DNA from: Anniella stebbinsi
Lineage: Eukaryota > Chordata > Lepidosauria > Squamata > Anniellidae
Direction of reading: 5' to 3'
Assembly (NCBI GenBank): GCA_029215795.1
Contig: JARDYH010000002.1
Span: 61,605,001-61,669,000, forward strand
Length of the DNA: 64,000 nucleotides
Each line of letters begins with the position of its first letter. Within the stretch, counting starts at the first letter, position 1. This document shows positions 22,819 to 34,355 of this stretch, piece after piece. Position numbers and translations under genes: made by a program. The notes beneath the pieces were generated by a model, which was not told the DNA's origin, did no database searches, and saw only the letters and a list, made by a program, of their open reading frames with translations.

Positions 22819-23138
22819 TAGGCTGACCATCTGAAAAGGAGGACAGGGCTCCTGTAACTTTAACAGTAGTAGAGAAAAGGGAATTTCAGCCAGTGTCATT
22901 TCTATGCATTTAGTTCCTGGTGAAATTCCCTCTTCATCACAAGAGTTAAAGGTGCAGGCACTATACTAGAGTGACCATATACAAAAGAAGGCAGGGCCCC
23001 TGCAACTTTAACTGTTGTAATGAAGAGGGAATACCACCAGGAACTAATTGCATACAAATGACACTGGCTGAAATTCCCTTTTCTCTACAACTGTTAAAGT
23101 TACAGGAGCCCTGACCTGGATTTTATCTGGTCAGCCTA
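22819..23138. mobile_element. Foldback hAT-type element, copy D (mixed ends)
   Basis: Plus orientation. The 8-bp duplication CACAACAC is exact on both sides. The left end is the GAAAAGGAGGACAGGG subtype and the right end the CTGGATTTTATCTGG subtype, so the two arms come from different subfamilies. Confidence 0.85.
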
Positions 23139-26100
23139 CACAACACCCTTTCAAAATTCCAAGTGTGCCTCCTGACCCAAGAAGATTGGAAACCCCTGTT
23201 ATATATGGTCTGATTTGCCACATGAAGTTTGCTGTGAACATTTGAGAAAATGTTAGCATGTTTAGAAACTTACTACAAATTAGTTGCTTTAATGTGTTGC
23301 AGACAGCTTATATCTGCACTGGAAAAGTACTTCAGCTACATTCTCTTCTAATTCACTGACGCACTTCCAGATCAGCAAGATATTCATAGTTTTTGCACAA
23401 CTTCATGGTGGAGACTCCTTGCACACTGTCAAGGTTAACCCACATTTCCCCAGATCTCTTTAGGAAAAAACCTAATTGCTAGAGGCAATGTTTTTCTAAG
23501 GCATCTCCATTCATACAAAGGGTTACATGCTACCTAATCTTTAATAAAACTAGGTAGATCATGCATTTTTAAGGTTTGTCTTCATCAATGTTAAAATGAA
23601 ATAGCAGTTCAGTATTTCTAAATCTCTGTGAAACCAGATTTAAGCATGTGCATTATTCATAATCTCAAATCAATGGGATGCTGGCACTGTAAAACACTTG
23701 GCACCCTAAAATATTAAGATATTTCATGATCTCAAATTTGAAGGCTAAACTGTGGATTTAAATCTGCTGACTGTAAAATTTAATCATAATTACTTTTTCA
23801 AGGACATATTTTATTTGCCAAGGAGTTTCCATCCAGCAAAGAACAATAATTTAATGTAGTGGATCAATTCTTGTAAATATTACTTTAATTATCTATTTAA
23901 TAAGATTTTTAAAACATATAATTGAACAAACGAAACAGATTAAAACTTAAAGGACAACTATAGTATCATTGTGAATCTACAATTCAGGACTGCCAGAATG
24001 TATTCCATAGCTAACTCATAGCTGCAGCACAGGTCACCACTGGCATTAATCCTACTTAGAGTAGATTCATTCATTTCAATGGGTCTACTTTAAATAGGAC
24101 TAACATTGGATACAACCCACTCAGTAAGTTGTTATAGCACTTAAAATATTTAGAGGATTGATTTTTTAAAAAAAGAATAAGTGGCACTATGGATCCTAGT
24201 TTCCAACTTTCTATTTCCTTAAAACAAAGAAACATATTTTAGAATAATTTAAAACATTAAAGATAGGAAAGTGCCAAACAATGGAAAGAATGACATACAC
24301 ACACATACACAAAATGCCAGAGAGTAATCACAAGCAGATTACACATTTTAACCTTGGAAAGGTTACACCCTGGCAGAACAAACAACTTTCTCCCAGGCTT
24401 GGGAGAGGCACAAAAACAACTTAAAAGAATGAGCAAGTGGACAGTGCGTACACCATGTATCCTTGCTGTTTTGGATAAGGCTTTTAGTTTAAGGGGGAGA
24501 AAAATACACATTATTAGGCTCTAGGCAACGCAATCCTGTTTCTCCAACCCAACACCAAGGACGCAAGAGATAAGCAGAGATGAAGAATAAGTGATTGCTG
24601 GTAAGTGTATCTCCTCATGCATTTTGCTATCTGCTGACTAAGGGCATGCATTCATCTCTACCTTCACACATGCCATTTATTTAGGAAATGGAAACAGGCT
24701 AGAGAAAAGCAAACAAGCACCAGTCAAACAGCTCAGGCGTTAGTGAAATCACTGTTTGCCTAATCATCACTGGCTGGCCCTGGTGGAAAGTTAGTGTTAG
24801 ATGTAAGTAGGCCATGCTTTTTTCCATGCAAAAAATGATAGCTGCAGTTGCATCATTGATCCATCAAAAGTGATGACAGTTTTATTCCTAGTCCCAGAAA
24901 TGTCACAGCCATTAAAAAATGTGATACAGCATGGTTGGGTGAATGCATATACAATGTTTGAGAGCTGGGAAGATCAATCAAGAAGTCTGACGTCTCATTC
25001 TTAGAGCTTCAGCATGTTCCTGTGATGTTGCTCCAGAAGATGCTCTGTTAACACATATACACATGGGAAAATAGCATGCTCTGGGAGGGAGGAAAAGGAA
25101 ACAGGAATAAGTCATCAATCCCAAGAATTATGTATCACATTTTTTTCCATTGGCGTGACACATCTAGGAATAGCAGAAAGCAGGTTATGGCAGACGATGG
25201 CTCTGACTTGTGTCTTGCACTTTTTGATGAAGTGATTAAAAATGCTCGCTGTTACTTCTCACATGTACCAAAATCCCTACCCCTTGCAGAGAAGATGACA
25301 AACTGGAGTTGGAGGAATGAGAGCTTTTTTACCTATAGGGAAGAAAAATGGGGTAATAATAAAAAAGAAATCATGAGCAGATGTCAAGAGAAAGAGAAAG
25401 AGTTACAGGCAGTAAGGACTTTAAGGTAAAATATGCTGGGATTTCACCACCATCAATAACTTTTGCCTTCAGCACCCGCCCCCCCCCCCCCCCCGCCCCT
25501 GAATGTGGCCAAGTGGAATTCGTGCCTAGGGCTGCAAGAGGTTCAACACTCCTGACCTAAATGAGCTTCTGGGGACATGAGAGGGTTGGTTTCCAGCCCC
25601 CCCACACCTGGGAGGCCAATCATCAGACATAAATGTTTACTATTTATAGCCAAATACATTGTACTTTTTTAGGACACCAAATTTAATGGCCTGATAGTTA
25701 TTCATGTGTCTATGTTCGAGAGAGGCATGTCACACTTTTACATTGGTCAATAAAGATGCCAAATGTTGTATTTGTAGAGTTATTAATGTGTAGATTTCTG
25801 TACTCAAAAAAATAGTGATATGCCTAGATCTAGGAGGAACCATCTTATCCCGTTGAACAATCAGTACTGCTGTCACAGTTGTCAAAAGAGTTTTGAATGG
25901 AATCAAAGCTATAGACCTGTGGTCTTCAAACGGTGGTTTGCAACCCAAAAGTGGGTCGTGAGATCAGTCCAGATGGGTTGCAGCAAAGTTCTTGCTACCA
26001 TGTTGGGCAATTGTGAAATTGTGAAAGTGGGTCCCATGTTGCAGGTTAGGACTCTGAGGTGGGGTTTTGGGTCTGAACCAGTTGAAGGCCACCCGTATAA

Positions 26101-26689
26101 ACAACTTACTAGTGTTGCCTTTAGGGCGACAACTTTGTGCGAGTGGATTTCTCCTCAAGCAACAGTACTTGCCCTTCCTCTCCTGCCCCCACCCCAAGTT
26201 GAGGAGAGGTGTGGGGAACTGCAACAGAAGGGAGGGGGAAGTGGATGACATTCTATTGATAAAACAGATACAGTTCAATACAGTTCTTAAGACATCTCAT
26301 AATTAGCCCAAGATTTTAAAGCTGCGTCAATGCAAATAACTGCTTCTTCTTGCCCAAGATCAACTGCCTTTTCTTCTGAATGTGTGAAAAGGTAGATAGA
26401 CGAAGTGAAGAGCAAAGATTCCACAAATTTGTTATGGTTCAAAGTTACTTAAAGTCCAGTGCGTTGCATTTGAGTAGATTCACTAACAGCAGAGACAGAG
26501 ATGCAGCATGTCACGTACCGCTCTGCAAAGGTCCTACAAAGATCTAAGTTGCAAAGATATTCTCAAAGTCTAAGGCTCCTGTAACAGTTGATTCACTAAG
26601 GTAACAGATTATTATTCTATTGGCAATAATAATAGATTAATCATGAACTATAAATAGCAAATTATGCTGTAGAATAAAATCAGCAGCCA
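23139..26689. other. Gene-free AT-rich stretch
   Basis: Long AT-rich DNA with a C-run at 25477-25495 and a hAT-like patch near 25915-26100. A 117-codon frame at 25076-25429 is not recognised and has no splice or family support. Confidence 0.5.
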
Positions 26690-26852
26690 AACTGATCTGT
26701 AGCATGATGCCTCCAAATACCAGTTGCTGGGAAGCAGCCTCATCTCCTGTTTGTGGGATCCCTTAATGTAACCAATTGACTACTAACAATCAGGATCTGG
26801 GACTAGATGGACATTTTGTCTGACCCAGTGGGGCTCATATGTTCTTACATTC
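26690..26852 (+). mobile_element. LINE-type 3' tail fragment
   Basis: ATGCCTCCAAATACCAGTTG, GGACTAGATGGACATTTTG and CTCATATGTTCTTAC match a dispersed tail also seen at 54655-54775. Source family not established from the sequence alone. Confidence 0.45.
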
Positions 26853-27233
26853 CAATGAAATATAGTATGTCCTTTCTCCTACCTCAGTATTTAGAATCCA
26901 CAAAGCTGTGAAAACATCAGTATTTTTAACACAGACTTCTACTTGTATCTATCCATATACAGCAGAACCCATTTTGTATCATGGATAGCAAGAGCCAATT
27001 AAACTACATGGCTATAGCAATAGGTGCGTCACTGTAGCACCATCTTTCGTGAAGAACTTAAATAAAATATTTGGCTAAGAACACATCCACATCCCCCTTA
27101 CACCATTACCAAAGATCTGCCATCTAGGGCATCACAGTATGGCTAGCCTTCAGGCCAACTGAGATAGCAACATAACGCAACTCAAATAATGAATTCCTAC
27201 TTAAGAGAGCAGTAAGAGAGTCTTGGTTTCAGG

Positions 27234-27862
27234 TAGGGCTGTGCACCGCCTCAGGGCCAAACCCCAAATCTGAGCCAAAGTGATTTTGCCCACTTTGGCC
27301 TGAATTCGAAACAGGTCTGAAAGCTTCAGGGTGTCTTGTCTTGATTCGGCGCAGTAGTGAGCCCCTCATGAGGCTAACCGGGAGTCCATTGCACTCTGCT
27401 GCTCCCGCCACCCATGGGACTAACCTTACTTGTACGTCCTCAATTAGAGCCACAATTTTACACGAAGATGTGATCTCTAAATTTTCCTTGAACTACTGTC
27501 GCAAACTATGGTGGCCATAAGGAGCCATTTGTGACTCTACATCTAGGAGAATTCATGTAAAAGGTGGCAATAATCGAAGATACTTGGCTAAGGTATGCTC
27601 ATGGGCAGTGGGGGCAGCAGTTCTGGGGGCGAGCAGGGAGGGGGGCAGTCCAATGGACTCCCAGTCAGACTTGTGCCCAGCTTTCCCAGATGCCAGCCAA
27701 CCACCTTTCCATAACGACCCAGCCGCTTTGGGGGGATTCCGAACCTTGCTTCGGAACTGAATCCGAAGCAGGTTGACCAAAGCGCCCTGAGTGGAATTGG
27801 GGCCAATTCGGAGCTCCCAAATTGGCCTTTGAGGCTCGGGGGGAGGGCTGTGCACAGCCCAA
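27234..27862. mobile_element. hAT-type element with TAGGGCTGTGCAC ends
   Basis: 629 bp, left TAGGGCTGTGCACCG, right CTGTGCACAGCCC, near-exact 8-bp duplication (GTTTCAGG and ATTTCAGG). The ends resemble the TAGGGATGTGCAC family, but the interior (TTTGGCCTGAATTCG, ATTCCGAAC) differs and has no module array. No transposase. Confidence 0.72.
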
Positions 27863-28815
27863 ATTTCAGGTATTGAAGATATCTTTCTGGAAGAAGATTT
27901 CATGTCATGTATCTGACTATAGCTTGAAAGCAATGCCTGAAAATGAAGCCCTATAGTACTTCCTGAAGCAAGAACACCAGTAGACATCAGAGGCACTCAG
28001 TTCACCAATGAGGTGTTATCTTGTTTTAATTTCATCAGTAGGTTTCCTTGCACTTCTAAGGCTGTTTTCATGACACTCAGTACAGTTACGATAATTAAAT
28101 GGTGAAACCCAACTCCTTTCAAGATCTGATGGGGCTCTCCTTTGATCTTATCAGGAAAGAAAAGATGGCATAGAGGAAGTGAAAATAACCTTAGGAGGAA
28201 TTATGCTCCCCCGCTACCATTAGGGAATGTCAATGCAACTCTATGCATGTTTAGTCAAAAGTAAGTCCCAAGTAAATAGATCTAGAAATGCAGCCAATAT
28301 ATTGACCTTTGCTCTGTAAAACGAATACCGAGTGCTAACCAGCAGATCCATAAAATAAATAATAAAAAAAAACAGCCAGAGCAAAACCAAATGGATGTCA
28401 ACTTTTGACACTAGGATCTTCTGCCATTCCCCCCCCCCCCCGCCCCAACTTATTCAATACTCAATTTATTAACTATTCATGTAACTGAGTATGGGGCTTA
28501 AATAACTACTGACATACTAAAATAAGCAGGCTTCTGAATACACCAGCTGTAAATGAGTTGTTTTTTTTAAAGGAAGAATCTATGCCAGATCTTGATGCTC
28601 ACTGCAATTTGGCTAGAAATGTACTAATATACCTTGCTAATTTTATTTAAAGTCAATATTCACTGTTCTTATTTCCTTGCCCTTTGTATTGGTCAGGTCT
28701 TAGCAGAAGCATTAACAAGACAACCACTGTCAACAGAATTCATCAGCTATACTGATGGCACTATAGCCAGTCAGTAAAAGAAGAGCAAATTTTGAAAATT
28801 GTCCCCAAATTCAGT

Positions 28816-28821
28816 TTTATT
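28816..28821 (-). terminator. Candidate CDO1 poly(A) signal
   Basis: AATAAA on the minus strand about 600 bases past the CDO1 stop. This UTR length is plausible for the gene, but other A/T-rich hexamers (for example near 28641-28647) could serve instead. Confidence 0.35.
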
Positions 28822-29425
28822 TAGGTTGTTAGGCAGGTTCTAACAACACAAAAGCTAGAAGCTTATCCCATTCAACATCATAAACAACTTTGACAGACTT
28901 TTTCTCCAATGTACAAGACATTCATTATTGCTCCTATTTTTAAAAACAGACACATGAGATTTAAAAATGTACAATTTAAAAGTTCCAGCAGATCGTTAAA
29001 CCCTGGACCAAATGAGGCTATTAACAGTATACAGTACAGACTGAGGATTAATGCAAGTTAATGTTGCCCAGAGGCTAACAAATTACATTACTAGTTAAAA
29101 CGGCATACAGGTAGGACTGCTAAGAGTCGAATTCATGTGAACACAGTCTCCAAAGTGGAATTAATAAGAGGCAAACATCCAACAAAAGGACTCTGATTTT
29201 ATGGTGGAATACAAGAGTCATCTGAATCCTGAAGCAGTCCATGGCACTATTCCCTTTATCATTAAAAAAAATACAAAAACAAAAACAGGGATCACTCATA
29301 ACTGCATGACCAAGAAATTGTCCTACTGTAGTCCAAAAGTAAAGATTATTGAGACTCAGCTTGGTACTGGCATCAGTCACAGAATTCTCCTCCTCCTCCA
29401 CCTAAATAAAAATCAGCAGGCCTTC

Positions 29426-29455
29426 TCAGTTGTTCTCTTGTGAAACTGATGTTGT
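29426..29455 (-). CDS. CDO1: CDO1 coding exon 5 (terminal, 9 codons)
   Basis: After the acceptor TCTCTCTAG it encodes TTSVSQENN and a TGA stop. The human C-terminus ends SGSLENN, so the ENN end is conserved. It was found by searching for the expected tail downstream of exon 4. The 3' UTR continues to lower coordinates. Confidence 0.87.
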   Translation of the reverse strand, partial: TTSVSQENN

Positions 29456-30837
29456 CTAGAGAGAAGAGAGAAAGAGTCTTTATTGTCAAGATTCTGGTTT
29501 ATTTGAAAGACCACTGCAGTACAAAAGCTAGGACCATATGGGTGAGAGTAAAATAAGCAATTTCTATGCTTTTAGTTCCCGCATGACAATTTTCTGGTGA
29601 TTAGCCATGTGGTCAGGCTCTTTTCATGTGTGCGTGCGTGCGTGCGTGTTTATGCCACTTAAATATCCTACTCTTTGGTCCAAACACTTCCAAGGGGCTT
29701 GCAAAAGGTGTAAAATAACCAATATCAATACAATTATTTGAAGCAAGCCGAAGAGAAAGGGATCTTAACAAGACAGAGTAAAAGGATATAAACCCAAAGA
29801 GTCTAAAAGGGCTGGCCAAATTAAAGCCCCTATCCCTATTCACCCCAACTCACTTCAAAAGGCTGGAAAACCTAGAGATGGGCCTTCATGAAGATGGAGC
29901 AGAGCAGCAATTGAACCAATGTCTGGAAATTGCAAGGAATTCATTTTCAGTTAAGCACTAGAAGAAATGTTCTAATGGCAAGAGCTGAGACAGCGGAACA
30001 GGTTGCCTCGGGAAGTGGTGGGTCTCTCTCCTTCGCTGTAGCACAGGCTGGATGGGGATGCTCTAGTTGCATTCTGCACTGTAGATCCTGGATTGAGCAG
30101 GAGGTTGGATTCCATGATCTCCAAGGTCCCTATCATTCTATGATGATCTTAACAATTAAGCGGACTCATAAAAGGGCTGATATAGAAACCACCACGACTC
30201 TGAGTGTCTTCATTAAAAAGCTGTTTACAAATATCCAGAATAGATCTTTTGTTCTCATTTTATTGCACCATTTAATGTATTAGATATACAACATCAGCCT
30301 TCCCCAACCTGGTGCCCTTCAGGTGAGTTGACTGAAACTCCTATTATTTCCAACCAGCATGCTGAACACAATACTCTGTGTTCATAAAATCAAGGGAAGT
30401 GCAGTCCTTTCAAAACTGAAGGCAGAAAACTGCATATATTTTAATTTATCCTGCCCAATGAAAGCAGGAATCAAGGGTAAGGATTCTAGCCTTGGGCAGT
30501 ATCCAATACTGTTGCTGAGCTTCCACACATTCTGTGGCACCCACAGGATAGCCTGCTGGCACAAGAGAAAACTTCCTAAAGCAACCTCAGAAACCTTCTG
30601 TGAGCTCTGCTGACTTGCCCCATTCCAGAAAAAGTGGTTCAGCTTTAGGAACCACAGCTCTGAGGTTTATCGAGCTCCAAGCTGAGTGGGGTGGGTGGGT
30701 GCTGCATCTCTTTCCCTTCCAAACAGCATGTTGGTCCACTGCCCCCGACGTGATCCCTGCTCATCAGAAGATTTACAGCCCTTCAGAAACCCAAAGAGTG
30801 TAGGGGGCTTCTCTCATGTGATGCACTGGTTGTCATG

Positions 30838-30889
<52 letters not shown>

Positions 30890-33800
30890 GTATGAGCAAA
30901 GAGCTAAATTCTTGCCTTGGAAAGGTTGCATGGTTACAGCTAAAGGTTAGAAGCACAGTACAAAACTGTATACTTACGTACGGAGTCCTCTCTCCAAACT
31001 GACTATAGAATGTCATGTTAACCATTTGCTTGTGCCCAGTTCTTTGATCAAAGGTGTTGCAGGCTTCAAAAGGTGGGCTGTACAAATGGAGACTAACAGC
31101 CGTTTCCGTATGACTTGGGTTCTCCACACGATGCAAGCCAATGGAGTCTGTACATCACAAGATACAAGAACAAAGATTATATACAAAACTTGCACAAACG
31201 AGCTAACACAGTTTTATCCAAGATTTAGGATTTATTTTCATGCCTATCTTCCATCAAAAATCAAGATGGACTATTTCATATTGTTCTTTCTCCTTTCCAG
31301 TCAAGCCAACCAACTACTGTTAGTAGAATCTCCAACTTCCTTCCTCTTTTTCTGTGTGACAGCTTTCCTTATTATCGTGTGAAGAAACTGATTTATATTA
31401 TTCAACTATATCTGTACGGCCACCTAAGATCAAATGTTTTATGGGTGGCAAACAGAATTTTGAAAGAATATAGTATGATATTGAAATATAACACCGAAAT
31501 AGTAAAAAGCAGCATAAGAACGGTTCTTCCAAAAAACAAGGAAGAAAAACAATTAAAAACACAGATAACAATAAAAACACAAATTAAGAACCCCAGATTG
31601 TAAAAAGAAGAAAAAAACAAGTAATTTTTAAAAAATTGGGTGAATAAAAAGGTCTTCATCTGGTACCAACATACCATAAAGATGGTGCCAGGTGAACTTC
31701 TGTGGGAAATTTTTCCGCAGCCAGGATGCCATCACCGAGAAAGTTCTCTTGCTAGCAGGCATTGCCTCACTTCATTTGTAGGGTGCACTTAGAGTAGGGC
31801 GTCCAATGAGGACCTTAAGGATTAGGTAGGCATATATTGGATAAGGCAATCTTTCAGATAACCTGGTTCCATGGTGTTAAGAGCTTTCAGGGTTAAAACC
31901 AGCACTTTAAATTGGGCCTGGAAGTAGAATGGGAGCCAGTGCAGCTGATAAAGCACTGTTCTGCTAAAAAGATTGGGCAATAATGTTCCAATTCATTTAT
32001 GTGCTCGTGTTTGTTTTTGATTCCTTTCCAAATTGAGATGGCTGAGCCTGAAAACATGGCAGAGATTCTAGTTCCTGGTGAGAGCTATATGCCAAGTATC
32101 AAGTTTCAGTTCTTTCCCCAGGGAAATACAGAGAGGATATTTTTCTCAACCAGCGTACACAATCAAACTAACCAACCAAGTTCAACTAAGGACAATTTTG
32201 CATGTGCAATTTTGACTTCTTATACAGGCGGAGCAAGAAGTTAAGGTGGAGGAAAAAGCATGCTCTTCCGTTAGAAAGCTTGAGCATCAGCTTTCCCTAA
32301 CCTTGATGCCCTCTAGATGTTTTGGACTACAAGTCCCAGGATTCTTGACCACTGACTATGTCAGCTGGGGCTGATGAGAGCTGAAGCCTAAAACATTTGG
32401 AGGGCACCAGGTTGAGGAAAGGTCCCAGCCACGTGAAATTTAGTCTGGAGAATCTAGGTATTGGTGCTATAAGTTGGACAATTTAAAACCAATACATAAA
32501 GGAAATCTGATCAGAATTAGCTGAGTTATAGAGATTTAAAGATTTTGCCTTGGAGTGTACTCTTCTCTTGTTTTTGTGACCACATCCTTATCTTCACTTT
32601 CTTATGTTGCCCGTTTAGATAATGCCAAAAAGTTTCAGGATATTGCAAAGGTCCCTCTTTCTACAGCTTGGTGAAAAGCCATGTGTATTTTTAAAATCAT
32701 GAGGTGTTAAAGTCCCCATTTTAATCTATGGTAAGTGTCAAGTAGTGCACAGTCACCTGATGGTTCTGAAGCAGGTACAGATCCCAGCACATGTTGCTGG
32801 CAGCTAAACCAGGAAATGGTTCCTGCATTTTAAAAATGGCTGCAGTACAACCTGGAAAATGTGTGGAGGAAATCAACGCTGCTTCCAGATGAGCCTTTTA
32901 TCTCCCAATTGACCTGACTCATTCATGGAATCTTGGGGGGGGGGGAGGGGGGTGTTGCAGATGTCATCATCTTCCATTGCAAACCTCCCACTTTCATCTT
33001 CTCCCCCACACACAAAAAGACAATTAAGGTGGAAACAAGGGAATAGCTGCACAATATATTTTGACTGGCAGTACTAGAATCCATTCGTAGCAGAGTACCT
33101 TGAAGAAAATAAGGCTAGAGTCAGGAATCTCTTTATTTGAGTGGAGGAATGCATAAATCCCCAGCTGAAGAGTGGGTTGTCCCAAGAGTCCTTGGTGTCT
33201 CCCATCCCTTGCAATCTGGAGTTTTCCTGATTGCAGCTCCTTTTATCTCCCATTCAGTTCAATGGAGAAACATTGCTCTCTATTAGATTCAATATAGGGG
33301 ACCTAAGGAAGTTTTCTGGCCAAACATTTACTTCTATGTGGAATTTTGGAAACGTTCCCCAGGTCTGAGTGGATAGATCAGGCAAACTTAATTAGTTGTG
33401 TGTTGTAAATGTTTCAAAAAGCTGCAGCTCTCACATTTCTGCCCGGATGTACCCCTTTAACCCAGCATCGAACTGAAAAGGCAAAGTGTGGTTGCATGGA
33501 CTTTAATTTCTAAACATGTTTCTGTGAAATTGTACAGTATTTATAGTTTATGCGGAATAGGAAAGGTATGCGTCGATTTATGTTCTTAGTGCTATGCCAA
33601 ACCCTGTCCTCTACTTTCACGAAATCCTTCCCTCCCTGTGAAAGAGGCACAGTTTTTTTCTGCTTTTTTGGCAGGGAAGGAGAGAATTTCAATGTTGTTT
33701 CTTCATGTGTCAGTGGTGGTCTTGGTTCGGGCTTTCCAAGTGGGTGTAGCTCTGGGCAGATCGGGTAAGTGTGAGAACGCAGGGCAGGGGGGCGGCACTG

Positions 33801-34304
33801 CAGTTTTTCTAGCCGGATAGCCCGTGTTCCCTCCTGCCATCTAACTTTATCATTTCTGCCTCGCAGTAGCGATGCTGCATGTTTTTGATGGAATCAGACA
33901 TCAACATGGCATTGTATAGACATCTGCGCAATCAGGAAGTGGCATGGGGTATTAGGAAAACAGAAAAGGTAGATAGGGCTAAATTGAAAACTTTCAGAAA
34001 CGTCCCCATGGGCCCTTTATTTTTTTTAAAAAAACTGACACACCTCAAAAACGTTCAGTTGTTCAATTGCAATGGGGCCGAAAAAAATTAAGCTACAGGT
34101 AAAGGTAATCTTGGTATCTATGAGGTACAAAAACAAAAGGGCTTACCGTTAATATAGGCACATTGATTTTCCTTCAAAACCCTTTCGGACTTCTTCATCA
34201 TCTCTCCAGCCCCTTTTTTGCCAGGCCATTGAAACAGTGTTTCCTTTAGATTTCCTTGAAGGATCTTCATTAAGCAGTGTGAATCTGTGTGATCATGGAT
34301 GCTG

Positions 34305-34355
<51 letters not shown>

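Noticed and set aside
25076..25429. 117-codon frame with a non-repetitive protein
   Set aside because: Not recognised, no splice sites or family motif noted, and AT-rich intergenic context. A length like this is not rare by chance in 64 kb.
30783..31136. 117-codon frame as a separate gene
   Set aside because: Its useful part is CDO1 exon 4 read on through the intron and a CA microsatellite.
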